Shown in pieces: positions 54,362 to 64,000 of a DNA stretch of 64,000 nt; position 1 is the first letter of the stretch; every line of letters starts with the position of its first letter. The notes beneath the pieces were generated by a model that was not told the origin of the DNA, did not search any database, and saw only the letters and a program-made list of their open reading frames with translations. A program made the position numbers and the translations under genes. Origin of the DNA: Myxococcales bacterium (lineage in GTDB: Bacteria > Myxococcota_A > Polyangia > Haliangiales > Haliangiaceae); assembly GCA_016707895.1 (NCBI GenBank), contig JADJGV010000020.1, positions 99,181-163,180 of the forward strand, written 5' to 3'.

Positions 54362-56109
54362 GGCGGCGGGCGGGTGGCGGCGCCGCACTTGACCGGGCGC
54401 GGGGGCGGGTAGGCGAGGCGCGGCTGATCGGGGTCGTACAGATCGCCGGCGTCGATCGTGCCGCCGCGCTTGCCGAGCTCGACGGCGAGGGCCTCGCGGA
54501 TGATCACGTCGGTCTCGACCACCGCGCCCTCGGGCAGCTTGAGCCGGCCGATCGCGCCGTCGCCGCCCGAGGCGAGGAAGTCGCTGGTCGCCAGCACCAG
54601 CGTGCGATCGTCGGCGATCGGCTTGCCGCGCTCGTCCTTCAGGAACACCTCGAGCGCGCCGCCGGTGCAGGTCGCGGTGACCCGCAGCCCCGACCACGAG
54701 AAGATGCCGCTGCCCGACTGCAGGTTGTTGGACACCAGCCGGCGCAGGTGCGCGCCGGTCAGCGTCACCCGCGCGAAGCGGTTGTCGAACGGCATCGCCT
54801 CGTAGAGGGCGCCGTACGTGAGCGGCCCGGCCGGCAGATCGGCGCGCAGCCCGCCGCCGTTGGTCAGCGCGACGTCGGCCTTGGGCAGCGCGGTGCGCAT
54901 CAGGTCGGCGAACAGGTTGCCCTCGGCCGACTCGCGGTCGTAGGCCTTGGGCACCGCCTTGGTCAGCGTGACGCCCAGCGGCCGGCGCTCGGCGGCCGCG
55001 GCGGTGTCGAGGGTCGGCTTGATGATCGCCGCGATCTCGCCCGACGGCGTGACCGGGCGCCCCTCGTAGCTGCCGGCCACGCAGGCGGCGGCCGCGACCG
55101 GCGCGCCGTCGGCCTCGGGGCACAGGTCCTGGGGCGGCGAGATCGCCTTGCCGGTGACCACGCCGGCGGCGTTGACGCGCAGGTCGACGCGGCCGAACGC
55201 GCGGCCGCTGGAGTACGACTCGATCACCGCGGTCTCGCCGAGGCGGTGGGCCATCGCCGCGTGGGTGTGGCCGGCGACGATCACGTCGACCAGCCCCGCC
55301 GGCAGCGCGTCGGTCATCGTGAACAGCTCCTCCTCGCGATCGCACGACGACAGGTCGGCGGGGTCGTGGAGGTCGTGGCACTTCGAGCCGACGTGGGCCG
55401 CGACGACGATGATCTGCGCGCCGCGCTTGCGCAGCTCGGTGGCCTCGGCGGCGATCGCCAGCGCCGGCTTGGCCATCGCCAGGCCGAGGAAGTTGGCCGG
55501 CATCGTCGTGAACGGCGTCGCCTCGGTGGTCACGCCGATCACGCCGACCACGATCGAGCCCTTCTCGATCATGACCGAGCCCAGCACGTTGTCCCAGGCC
55601 GGGCGCTTGCCGGTCTGGGCGTCGAGCACGTTGGCCGCCAGGAACGGGAAGTTGGCCTCGGCGGCCCGGGCCCGCAGCGCGCCGCGGGGATCGTCGGCCG
55701 GGCCGCTGGCGGTGACCGCCGGGCCCACCGGGCCGAAGTCGAACTCGTGGTTGCCGATCGCGGCGGCGTCGTAGCCGATCGCGCCGTACGCGGCCACCAC
55801 CGCGGCGCCCTCGCCGAGGTTCGAGCCCAGGGTGCCCTGGAACATGTCGCCGGCGTCGAGCAGCAGCACCTGGCCGCCGTCGGCGGCGCGGGCCGCGCGC
55901 ACGTTGGCGACGTAGCCGGCCAGGATCGGCAGCCGATCGATCGCGCCGTGCAGATCGTTGGTGCCGAGGATCGTCAGCGTGAACGACCCGGCTTTCGGCT
56001 TGGGCGGCGGCCCGGGCGGGCGATCACCCTGGCCCGACGACCGCGGGCAGCCGGCGACCGCGAGGGCGAACGCGCTGGCGATCGCGAGACCGGAACCACG
56101 AGACAGCAT
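54358..56109 (-). CDS. 5'-nucleotidase / UshA-family metallophosphoesterase, lipoprotein
   Basis: 583 residues from the ATG at 56109, chosen because it starts a lipoprotein signal (SAFALAVAGCPRSS). The metallophosphoesterase core has LTILGTNDLHGAID, LLLDAGDMFQGT, AIGNHEFDFG, VVAAHVGSKCHD and VAGHTHAAM. The C-terminal 5'-nucleotidase domain follows (SAEGNLFADLMR, LTNGGGLRADLPAG, ATSDFLASGGDG). It dephosphorylates nucleotides or other phosphate esters in the envelope. Its stop overlaps the nitrilase-like gene by 4 nt. Confidence 0.92.
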   Translation of the reverse strand: MLSRGSGLAIASAFALAVAGCPRSSGQGDRPPGPPPKPKAGSFTLTILGTNDLHGAIDRLPILAGYVANVRAARAADGGQVLLLDAGDMFQGTLGSNLGEGAAVVAAYGAIGYDAAAIGNHEFDFGPVGPAVTASGPADDPRGALRARAAEANFPFLAANVLDAQTGKRPAWDNVLGSVMIEKGSIVVGVIGVTTEATPFTTMPANFLGLAMAKPALAIAAEATELRKRGAQIIVVAAHVGSKCHDLHDPADLSSCDREEELFTMTDALPAGLVDVIVAGHTHAAMAHRLGETAVIESYSSGRAFGRVDLRVNAAGVVTGKAISPPQDLCPEADGAPVAAAACVAGSYEGRPVTPSGEIAAIIKPTLDTAAAAERRPLGVTLTKAVPKAYDRESAEGNLFADLMRTALPKADVALTNGGGLRADLPAGPLTYGALYEAMPFDNRFARVTLTGAHLRRLVSNNLQSGSGIFSWSGLRVTATCTGGALEVFLKDERGKPIADDRTLVLATSDFLASGGDGAIGRLKLPEGAVVETDVIIREALAVELGKRGGTIDAGDLYDPDQPRLAYPPPRPVKCGAATRPPP

Positions 56110-56173
56110 GGCGCAGATACTAGCGCGCCCCCGTGATCGTCGGGCGCTCAAGCCCCGCGTCGTCCCAGCGCGA

Positions 56174-56758
56174 TCACCCGCCGGTGGTCGGGGCCGGGGC
56201 GTCGACGCCGGCGTCGGGCGGGGCGTCGTCGCCGTCGGGCTCCTCGCCCTCGGCCTCGTCGGTGTCGAGGGCCCGCGACTGGCGCTCGAGGTCGGCGGGA
56301 TCGGCGGGCGCCCGGCGCGCGTCGGCGATGGCCGCGGTCATCGCCAGCTCGACGTCGACCGCGCCGTCGGTGGCCACCTCGACGAACGCCGCGCCGCCGC
56401 CGGCCAGCGCGCACTCCAGGCGGTCGCCGGCGGCGCCGGCCAGGCGCAGGGGCCCGCAGTCGACCCCCTGCTCGGCGCCCACCGACGCCAGCGCGGCGTG
56501 GACCTCGGCGGCGATCGGCCGCGGATCGAGCAGGTCGACCGTCTCCCACGCCACCGGCGCGCGGCCGGTCAACGTCACCGCGATGCGCAGCCCGGCGGCG
56601 GTCTCGGCCTCGCAGGCCGCGCCCCGGCAGCGCACCTGGCGGATCGGCTCGCCCAGCTCGCGGGCCAGATCGCGGCGGATCGCGGCGGCCACCCGGTCCT
56701 CGCCCCGGCCGCATGCGGCCGTCGCGATCAGCGCGAGGGTGGCGGCCAGGACCCGCAT
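56174..56758 (-). CDS. small lipoprotein of unknown function
   Basis: 194 residues. The signal and lipobox are clear (MRVLAATLALIATAACGRG). The mature part has four cysteines (RCRGAACEAE; DCGPL; LECAL), which may form disulfides. It ends in an acidic, proline-rich tail (EAEGEEPDGDDAPPDAG). No family is recognised. It lies upstream of the nucleotidase gene on the same strand with a 64-nt gap. Confidence 0.65.
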   Translation of the reverse strand: MRVLAATLALIATAACGRGEDRVAAAIRRDLARELGEPIRQVRCRGAACEAETAAGLRIAVTLTGRAPVAWETVDLLDPRPIAAEVHAALASVGAEQGVDCGPLRLAGAAGDRLECALAGGGAAFVEVATDGAVDVELAMTAAIADARRAPADPADLERQSRALDTDEAEGEEPDGDDAPPDAGVDAPAPTTGG

Positions 56759-56797
56759 CGGCCTCGCTTACCACGAACCGGGCCGCGAACCGGGCCG

Positions 56798-57301
56798 TCA
56801 GTCGTCATCGTCGGCGGTGGCCGGACCACCGGCTGGTGGCGCGGCGCGCGCCGCCACGCCGGCGGCGCCGTGCTGATACACCAGCGCGCCGCCGGCCTGG
56901 CCGACGCGGTAGCCGAGCCCGAGCACCACCAGCGCCGCCAGCACCGCCGCGGCGGCCGCGCCCAGCGCGAGCGCCGGCGGCTTGATCAGCGCGGCGGCGG
57001 CGACCGCGGCCAGCGCGACCACCGCGCCGATCACGAACACCGTCGCGGCCTCCTCGTGGGCCTCCAGCGGCGCCTCGCCGACCTGGGCCTCGACGCGCTC
57101 CTCGTCGGCCTCGCCGGTCTCGCGGGCGTAGAGCGCCGAGCCCACCAGCACGGCCTGGAGCGCGACCGCGATCCACCACGTCCGCCGCGGCAGCATGTCG
57201 CGCCACCACGCGATCAACAGTCCCGCGGTGATGAGCGGCATCAGCACCGCGAGGGCGATGGGCAGGTGGACGATCTTGGGATGCAGTGGCAGCGTGTCCA
57301 T
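56798..57301 (-). CDS. DUF2231-type membrane protein
   Basis: 167 residues from the ATG at 57301, which has AGGAG 7 nt upstream. It opens with LHPKIVHLPIALAVLMPL, the HP-x-x-VHFP-like signature of DUF2231 proteins, often linked to haem or quinone membrane redox. Four hydrophobic helices are visible, with an acidic segment in between (GEADEERVEAQVGEAPLEAH). The tail is Ala/Asp-rich. It diverges from a LuxR-type regulator. Confidence 0.78.
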   Translation of the reverse strand: MDTLPLHPKIVHLPIALAVLMPLITAGLLIAWWRDMLPRRTWWIAVALQAVLVGSALYARETGEADEERVEAQVGEAPLEAHEEAATVFVIGAVVALAAVAAAALIKPPALALGAAAAAVLAALVVLGLGYRVGQAGGALVYQHGAAGVAARAAPPAGGPATADDDD

Positions 57302-57354
57302 GACATGGCTCCTCTTGGTTGCCGCCACCCTGCGGCGCGCGCGCGCCTGGCGCC

Positions 57355-57378
57355 ATCCCGCGGGTGTGAGCGCGGGAT
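57355..57378. promoter_or_regulatory. perfect 8-bp dyad before the LuxR-type gene
   Basis: ATCCCGCG (57355-57362), centre GGTGTGAG, CGCGGGAT (57371-57378) lies in the 86-nt divergent gap, ending 9 nt before the GTG of the LuxR-type gene. It could be an autoregulatory operator or a 5' hairpin controlling translation. Confidence 0.4.
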
Positions 57379-57387
57379 CCGACAGAC

Positions 57388-57961
57388 GTGATCGCCGAGG
57401 AACCAGGCCTGGTTGCGGCGGCGGCGCGGGGGCGTCGCGGCGCGATCATGGCCGCGATCGCGCTGGCCGCGGTCGCGGTGCTGGCGGCGATCGACCTCGC
57501 CACCGACGCGCGCGAAGGCGTCGCGCTCGGCCACGCCGTGCTGGAGGGCGCGATCGTGCTGTCTCGGCGCGGCCGGCACCGCCGTGCTGGTCGGGCAGGC
57601 CCGGCGCTGGCGCGCGCAGCTGACCGAGGCCGAGGCCGCCAACCGCGGGCTGGTCCGCGACGTGGCCCGGGCCGAGGCCGACGCCGCCCGCTGGCGCGCC
57701 GAGGCCGGCGCGCTGGTGCGCGGGCTCTCCGACGCCATCGACGCGCAGTTCGCGACCTGGGGCCTGACGCCGACCGAGCAGGAGGTCGCGCGGCTCCTGC
57801 TCAAGGGGCTGTCGCACAAGGAGATCGCCGCCGTGCGCGGCGGCTCCGAGGCCACCGCCCGCCAGCAGGCCACCGCCGTCTACAAGAAGGCCAACCTCGC
57901 CGGCCGCGCCGAGCTCGCGGCGTTCTTCCTCGAGGATCTGCTAGCGCCGGCGCCGCGGTGA
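57388..57961 (+). CDS. membrane-anchored LuxR-type transcriptional regulator (frame broken by 1 nt)
   Basis: The GTG-initiated frame encodes one or two membrane helices (GAIMAAIALAAVAVLAAIDL, GHAVLEGAIVL). After about 57560 the continuation lies in another frame (LGAAGTAVLVGQARRW), followed by a coiled-coil linker and a LuxR/GerE HTH (WGLTPTEQEVARLLLKGLSH, KEIAAVRGGSEATARQQATA, VYKKANLAGRAEL). One extra base in GTGCTGTCTCGG restores a protein of about 190 residues. There is no receiver or ligand domain, so it belongs to the small membrane-tethered LuxR proteins. Its stop lies 6 nt from a convergent lipoprotein gene. Confidence 0.78.
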
Positions 57962-57967
57962 CGCGCG

Positions 57968-58357
57968 CTACTTGCGGAAGGCCGCCGTGATCGCGTCGAT
58001 CGTGCGGCCGGTGGGATCGGCCTTGCGGCGATCGACCACGACCAGGAGGCGGGCGCCGCGGGCCAGCGCCGCGCCGGTGGCGTCACCGACCGCCGCCAGC
58101 CCCAGGTCCTGCGCGGCCTGGGCGTCCTCGCCGCTGCCGTAGCTGCACAGCACGACGTCGACGCCCGACACCGTCCCGCCGCGGCACGCGGTCGCGCCGT
58201 ACGGCTTGGCGTCGACGGTCGTCAGCGCCGACACGTCGAGCTTGGCGGCCTTCCACGCCGCGACCATGCCGTCGTCGCTGCCGGCCGGCTTGGCCTCGCT
58301 GCCGCCGCACGCCGCGAGCGCGACCAGCAGCGCCGCCAGGCGGCGGGGAGCGATCAT
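57968..58357 (-). CDS. small lipoprotein of unknown function
   Basis: 129 residues from the ATG at 58357 with lipobox LAAC (RLAALLVALAACGGSE). The mature domain is alpha/beta (MVAAWKAAKLDVSALTTVD, VDVVLCSYGSGEDAQAAQ, RLLVVVDRRKADPTGRTIDA) with two cysteines that could bond. Unrecognised. The ATG overlaps the upstream His-rich gene stop by 4 nt, so they form one operon. Confidence 0.7.
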   Translation of the reverse strand: MIAPRRLAALLVALAACGGSEAKPAGSDDGMVAAWKAAKLDVSALTTVDAKPYGATACRGGTVSGVDVVLCSYGSGEDAQAAQDLGLAAVGDATGAALARGARLLVVVDRRKADPTGRTIDAITAAFRK

Positions 58358-59130
58358 CGATGCCCCCGGCCGCGCTTCCACTTGCCCTTGCCGCCGCGCC
58401 GGCCGTGGTCGTGATGGTCGTCGTCGTGGTCGTGGCGGTCGTGGACGACGACGCCGCCGCCGATCCCGATCCGCACCGACGGCACGCCGATCTCGACGCG
58501 CAGGCTGGGCGCGGGCACGTGGATCTCGACGCCGGCGGACACCCGGGCCGGGCGCGCCGGCACCACGACCACCGGCGCCGGCGCGACGACGATCGCGCCG
58601 TACCAGCCGGGGGGGGCGGCGTCGACGACCACGGTCGGGCGCTCGTAGCGGATGGGCTGGTACACGACGTCGATCGGATCGTAGCCCACGCGGCCCTCGG
58701 CGTAGGCCGGCGGGAACGTGCCGACGTACCAGTACGCGCCGGCGCGCAGCTCGAGGTCCAGCTTGGGCGGCGGCGCCCAGGCGTGGAAGTGCGGGCCCTC
58801 GAGGTAGCAGTACTCGGTGTCGGGGTGATCGTCCTCGACGATGACGTCGACCGGGACCGGGTGGTGGCCGTAGTAGCTGGTCTTGGGGCCGTCCCAGCCG
58901 TACGCCACCGGGTCGCCGACGAAGTAGTTCCAGCCGTCGTGGTCGCGGAACTGCACCTTCACGTCGATCGGCGCGTAGACGTGGACGTGGGGCGCCTGGA
59001 TGTGGCAGACGCCGCCGCCCGCCGCCTTGGCGATCGGGTGGATCCCGACGTAACGGTGCTGCTTCTTGTCGGCCTTGGCCGCGCCGACCCAGCAGACCAG
59101 CGCGATCAGTGCGGCGATGTAGGTGCGCAT
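58354..59130 (-). CDS. secreted His/Asp-rich protein of unknown function
   Basis: 258 residues with a signal peptide (ALIALVCWVGAAKAD). The body is rich in Tyr, Trp, His and Pro (HIQAPHVHVYAPIDVKVQF, GWNYFVGDPVAYGWDGPKTS, YCYLEGPHFHAW). The C-terminus is a His/Asp cluster (HDRHDHDDDHHDH) followed by a Lys/Arg/Gly tail. Metal binding is plausible from composition but not shown. AGGAGGAG lies 4 nt before the ATG. It is co-transcribed with the following small lipoprotein gene and diverges from the FHA activator. Confidence 0.72.
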   Translation of the reverse strand: MRTYIAALIALVCWVGAAKADKKQHRYVGIHPIAKAAGGGVCHIQAPHVHVYAPIDVKVQFRDHDGWNYFVGDPVAYGWDGPKTSYYGHHPVPVDVIVEDDHPDTEYCYLEGPHFHAWAPPPKLDLELRAGAYWYVGTFPPAYAEGRVGYDPIDVVYQPIRYERPTVVVDAAPPGWYGAIVVAPAPVVVVPARPARVSAGVEIHVPAPSLRVEIGVPSVRIGIGGGVVVHDRHDHDDDHHDHGRRGGKGKWKRGRGHR

Positions 59131-59213
59131 CGACTCCTCCTGGAGGGTGCAGAGCAGCAAGCGCCGATCCACTCGCGCGGGGCGCGCGATCGAGGGGTTA
59201 CGGCCAACAGAGT

Positions 59214-59247
59214 GGAGCCGAGCGGTTCCATGGAGCCGATCGGTTCC
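59214..59247. promoter_or_regulatory. two tandem 16-bp near-palindromes upstream of the FHA activator gene
   Basis: GGAGCCGAGCGGTTCC (59214-59229) and GGAGCCGATCGGTTCC (59232-59247) are direct repeats 18 bp apart, and each is itself a dyad of the form GGA-n-CCG-nn-CGG-n-TCC. They lie in the divergent gap, 16 nt before the activator ATG (59263). They look like a double operator or an upstream activating site for autoregulation. Confidence 0.6.
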
Positions 59248-59262
59248 GCTAGGCTGCGATCG

Positions 59263-60609
<1,347 letters not shown>

Positions 60610-60630
60610 GCCGCCTGCTATCGTCCGCTG

Positions 60631-60870
60631 GTGCTCGGCAAGGCCATGACCACCCGCGGTCGTCAGACCGCCGCGCTGTTCGGCGTCCTGGTGGCGATCG
60701 CGCTGCCCAAGCAGGTGCCGTGCGAGATCCCCGGCGACACCTGCGAGGTGATCCGCGACCACCGCGCGTGCCAGCCCACCGACGTCGAGCCGCTCGGCGT
60801 CTACGCGATCGAGTGGATGCTGCACCGCGATCTGCCGATCGCGTACTCGCACCGCGTGCAGTGCCCGTGA
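60631..60870 (+). CDS. small protein of unknown function
   Basis: 79 residues from GTG 60631, or 74 from ATG 60646. A hydrophobic N-terminal stretch (QTAALFGVLVAIALPKQ) suggests export or a membrane anchor. Four cysteines follow in a short mature part (CEIPGDTCEV, RACQ, VQC). A 25-nt stretch of its 3' part (60789-60813, encoding PLGVYAIE) recurs exactly at 62460-62484. It lies 21 nt after the FHA activator and may be its last operon gene. Confidence 0.55.
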   Translation: MLGKAMTTRGRQTAALFGVLVAIALPKQVPCEIPGDTCEVIRDHRACQPTDVEPLGVYAIEWMLHRDLPIAYSHRVQCP

Positions 60871-60930
60871 TCACCGCCGGCGGCGCCGCGCGCGGGTGAG
60901 CCGCCCCGCGGCCGGTGCTACAACCAGCGG

Positions 60931-62443
60931 GTGGCGGCGACCCCTTCGATCGTGGCGCGGGCGGTGCTCGCGTTGGTGCTGATGGTGCTGTTCTTCGTGG
61001 CGGCGGCCGGCGCGGTGGTGGCGCTGGTGCTCGCCGGCAAGTTCCTGTTGGAGCTCGCCGCCGAGATCCACGGTCGCGGCATCTTGTTCATCGGGCTCGC
61101 CGCGCTGGCGTGCTTCGGCGCCGCCGCGGTGGTCGCGTGGTCGGTGCTGCCGCGCCCCGATCGCTTCGAGCCGCCGGGGCCCGAGATCTCGGCCAACCGG
61201 CAGCCGACGTTGTTCGCCGAGCTGCGCCGGGTGGCGGTGGCGACCGGCGAGGCGATGCCGGCCCACGTCTACGTCGTCAACGACGTGAACGCGTTCGTCA
61301 CCCAGCGCGGCGGCATCATGGGCCTGGGCAGCCGTCGGGTGATGGGCCTGGGCATGCCGCTCCTGCGCACGCTCACGGTGAGCGAGCTGCGCGCGGTCGT
61401 CGCGCACGAGATGGGCCACTTCTACGGCGGCGACACCAAGCTCGGGCCGTGGATCTACAAGACCCGCGGGGCGATGGTGCGCACCGTCGTGAACCTGTCG
61501 AAGGCCGGGGCCGAGGCGGGCAGCGTCCACGAGCTGATCCCGCTGATGTTCGGGGCGATCCGCGCGCCGTTCCTGTGGCTGGGCCAAGGGCTTCCTGCGG
61601 GTGTCGCAGGCGGTGAGCCGCGCGCAGGAGTACTCGGCCGACGGCGTCGCGGTGCGCACCGAGGGGGCGCCGGCGCTGATCAACGGCCTCAAGAAGACCC
61701 ACGCCGCGGCGCTGGCCCACCGGCTGTACCTGCAGAACGAGGTCGAGCCGATGCTCGAGCGGGGCGTGCTGCCGCCGATCGGTGAGGGGTTCTCGCGCTT
61801 CCTCGGCAACGACGAGATGGGCAAGCTGCTCGACGGCGTGGTCGCCGCCGAGCTCGCCGAGGGCACCCAGGACCCGTACGACTCGCACCCGCCGCTGCGC
61901 GATCGCATCGCCGCCGCCGAGCGGCTGACCGGCGCGCGCCGCACGCCCGACGATCGGCCGGCGATCGAGCTGGTGATCGAGCCCGAGCAGTACGAGACCG
62001 AGCTGGTGCGGACGATGGTCGATCGCCCGCTGGCCGCGGTCAGCTGGCGCGACACCGCGCGCCACTGGGAGGCGACCTGGCGCGATCAGCACGCCAAGGC
62101 GCGCGCCGCGCTGGTCGGCCTGACCATCGCGACCCTGCCGCGCGGGCTGCGCGAGCTGCGCGCGCTGGCCCGCCGGGTCCACGGCGAGGCCGCCGATCAC
62201 GTCGACGACGACGACATCCGCGGCTGGGCGGTGGGCGCGGTCGGCGCCGCGGTCGCGCTGCTGCTGGGCGTGGCGGGGTTCGAGCTGGTGGCGACGCCGG
62301 GCGCGCCGCACAAGCTGGTCGCGGGCGACGTCGCGATCGAGCCGTTCCGCGAGCTGTCGGCGTGGTGGCGCGGCGAGACCGCCGCCGACGCGCTGGTCGA
62401 GCGCTTCGCCCCGCTGGGGCTGGCCGATCAGCCGCTGGCCTGA
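60931..62443 (+). CDS. M48-family membrane zinc metallopeptidase (frame broken by 1 nt)
   Basis: About 500 residues. Two N-terminal membrane helices precede the peptidase core with HEMGH (VVAHEMGHFYGGDTK) and, after the frame break, the third-ligand region SRAQEYSADGVAV, as in HtpX/Ste24-type M48 enzymes. The C-terminal half includes SHPPLRDRIAAAERL, the family's HPPLxxRI signature, and a further membrane helix. One extra G near 61584-61592 (CAAGGGC) breaks the frame between FLWLG and SQAVSRAQEYSAD. Restoring it gives an intact protein. The start is a GTG at 60931. Confidence 0.85.
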
Positions 62444-62459
62444 TCGGCCTCGCGGGCGG

Positions 62460-62500
62460 GCCGCTCGGCGTCTACGCGATCGAGCGCGGACGCGCACCGC
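62460..62500 (+). pseudogene. fragment duplicated from the small gene at 60631-60870
   Basis: 62460-62484 repeats 60789-60813 exactly (25 nt), and GCACCGCGTGC shortly after recurs near the end of the small gene, with about 30 nt missing between. No start codon or full frame remains. It looks like a decayed partial copy, or one member of a short repeat family. Confidence 0.5.
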
Positions 62501-62518
62501 GTGCCGGGCCGTGCTCGA

Positions 62519-63414
62519 TCACGGCGTGGCCTGGAACAGCGCCCAGGCGGCGCTCGCCGCGAAGCTGGGCCAGCCGTGGCCGCTGAACTGGGTGTCGGCG
62601 TGCTGGCACCAGCGCACGGTGCGGCCGCCGGCGCAGCCGTCGTAGGCGACGCACGGCGCGGGCGCGATCGGCGTCGACGTGGCCGCGCAGCCGGCCGCGG
62701 CGCGCCAGTGATCGCGCGAGCCCTCGCCCTGGGCGATGGGCACCACCGTGTCGTTGCTGCCGTGGATCACGGTCGCCGACACCGGCTCGCCGGGGCAGGC
62801 GCCGAACGGGCCGCCGCCGGCGACCGGCGCGATCGCGCGGATCTCGCCGGGGTCGGTGCCGCCGCGAAAGCAGGCGACCGCGTTGCTCATGTAGCCGCCG
62901 AAGCTGTGGCCCATGCTGTACGCCGAGCCGACGCAGTAGGTGGCGCGCAGCTCGGCCGACAGCGCGTCGTAGAACGCCAGGTCGCGGCCGCTGGCGGTCA
63001 GCTCCCAGCCGGTGTCGTTGGGATCGGCCGTCACCGGCAGGCCCTGCGGGTACGCCACGATCGCGGCGCCGCCGCTGGCCGTCTCGATGCCGAAGTATGA
63101 GCGCGCCCCGGCGGCGGTGCCGGTGCGGCCGTGCCACGCGAAGATGAGCGGGGTCGGACGGGCTGGATCGTAGCCGGCCGGCACCGACAGCACGTACGTG
63201 CGCGGGGTACCGGCGACGGTGATCGTGCCGTTCTGGACGCCGGTCGGCCGGGGCGTGCCGCAGCCGCCGGTGGGGCCGCGTCGACGGTCGGCGCGGCGTC
63301 GACGGTCGCGCCGGCGGCGTCGCCCCCGCCGTCGGGCGGCGTCCCGGCGTCGTCGCCGCCGCCACAGGCGCCGAGCCCGAGCCCCACGAGCACGCACAGG
63401 CGGGTGAACCTCAT
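62519..63414 (-). CDS. secreted PHB depolymerase/feruloyl esterase-like hydrolase, lipoprotein (frame broken by 1 nt)
   Basis: From the ATG at 63414 a lipoprotein signal (RLCVLVGLGLGACGGG) and an Asp/Ala linker are encoded. After about 63275 the protein continues in another frame to the stop at 62519. The catalytic domain is an LpqC/PHB-depolymerase-like alpha/beta hydrolase: FAWHGRTGTAAGARS, nucleophile elbow GHSFGG, VIHGSNDTVVP (Asp) and GHGWPSF (His). A 1-nt indel in the GGGGCC run at 63272-63277 explains the break. The mature enzyme would cleave esters outside the cell. Confidence 0.85.
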
Positions 63415-63460
63415 CGCGGCAGCGTAGCAGCCGCCGCGCGGCGGGTGGGCGCCGTCCACG

Positions 63461-64000
63461 TCACCGGCCGAAAGGCGCCAGCGCCGCCTCGAGGTCGCGG
63501 TAGAGGTCGCGGGTCCAGCCGGGCGCGTCGGCGGGCGGCGCGAGGCCGTGGTCCCGCAGATCGGTCGGCGTCAGGATCGCGCGGACGCGGGGCCGGGCGC
63601 GGTCGCCGTCGTGCCACAGGCCGGTGTCGGCGACCAGCGTGAACAGCTCCTCGATCGCCGGATCGCCCATCGCCAGGCAGCCGATCGACACGTCGCTGCC
63701 GTGGATCATGATCGCGCCGCCCAGCGCGGCGCGGCCGTCGGTGGCGGCGTGGGCGCGGTCGAGGGCGTTGGGGTAGTCGACGTGCAACGACAGGTGGTAG
63801 GCGCTACGCGGGTTGAGCCAGTCGATCGCGTAGATGCCCTCGGGCACCTGGCCGTCGCCCTCGCGCAGCTTGGGGCCGGCGCCGCCGCTGGCCGCCAGCA
63901 CCGGGTAGTCGGCGATCCACGCCCACGCGCCGTCGCGCCGCGCCCACACCTCGAGGCGCGCCTCGTCCTTGACCGCGATCAGCGTCACCTCGGCGGGCGG
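63461..64000 (-). CDS. L,D-transpeptidase (YkuD) family protein (5' partial)
   Basis: The C-terminal 175 or more residues of a YkuD domain. The frame is still open at the right edge (PPAEV before TLIAVKDEARLEVW), so the start lies outside. The active site IMIHGSDVSIGCLAMGD carries the catalytic His and Cys of the HGxxxxxGC type used to cross-link peptidoglycan or attach lipoproteins. PEGIYAIDWLNPRSAYHLSL is the substrate-strand region. The rest ends in a helical tail (WTRDLYRDLEAALAPF). Confidence 0.88.
   Translation of the reverse strand, partial: PPAEVTLIAVKDEARLEVWARRDGAWAWIADYPVLAASGGAGPKLREGDGQVPEGIYAIDWLNPRSAYHLSLHVDYPNALDRAHAATDGRAALGGAIMIHGSDVSIGCLAMGDPAIEELFTLVADTGLWHDGDRARPRVRAILTPTDLRDHGLAPPADAPGWTRDLYRDLEAALAPFGR

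Overview
The window is very GC-rich with strong G/C third-position bias. It carries many lipoprotein-type and outer-membrane genes, a Ser/Thr kinase with a zinc-finger N-terminus, an FHA sigma-54 activator, a multi-domain hybrid histidine kinase and a repeat-rich cadherin/RCC1 lipoprotein. That mix suggests a Myxococcota (deltaproteobacterial-type) chromosome, possibly Haliangium/Kofleriaceae-like. This is an inference from gene content, not a placement. I see no transposase, phage module, plasmid gene or CRISPR array.

Layout. 0-14.8 kb: an oxidoreductase with its ECF41 sigma factor; cysK behind a promoter with a palindromic operator; a membrane protein; a long-chain acyl-CoA ligase; tsaE with a YbjN-like gene; an M1 peptidase with a membrane protein; an outer-membrane-type protein; then a leftward porin-imelysin-dihaem operon behind two Fur-box-like sites. 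14.8-23.5 kb: a Ser/Thr kinase diverges from a fructosamine-kinase gene that leads into a formate dehydrogenase operon. Its catalytic subunit reads an in-frame UGA as selenocysteine, with a SECIS hairpin right after it. The N-terminal Fe-S part of that subunit is a separate gene at the far end of the operon. 23.5-29.4 kb: secreted hydrolases, a nemA/Rrf2 divergent pair and tRNA-Asn. 29.5-34.1 kb: an unfamiliar three-gene cluster (beta-propeller, ArgC-like, CoaB-like), a duplicated RCC1 fragment, and rsgA.

34.1-49.9 kb: the cadherin/RCC1 giant, katG, a double hybrid kinase, gsk, a DUF4139 protein with inserted TSP3 and OmpA modules, pheA and a CAU tRNA. 50-64 kb: a zinc-ribbon protein, a GT2/GtrA pair, a winged-helix regulator, a 5'-nucleotidase/nitrilase-like pair, small lipoproteins, a LuxR-type regulator, an FHA sigma-54 activator behind twin palindromes, an M48 peptidase, an esterase and an L,D-transpeptidase cut by the right edge.

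Caution: at least six genes (fdsG/fdsB, the cadherin/RCC1 gene, gsk, the LuxR gene, the M48 peptidase, the esterase) carry 1-2 nt frame breaks within otherwise well-conserved sequence, mostly in G/C runs. Indel errors in the assembly are the simplest explanation, so these genes are described as probably intact. The formate dehydrogenase UGA is different: it is in frame, at the known Sec position, and followed by a SECIS hairpin.
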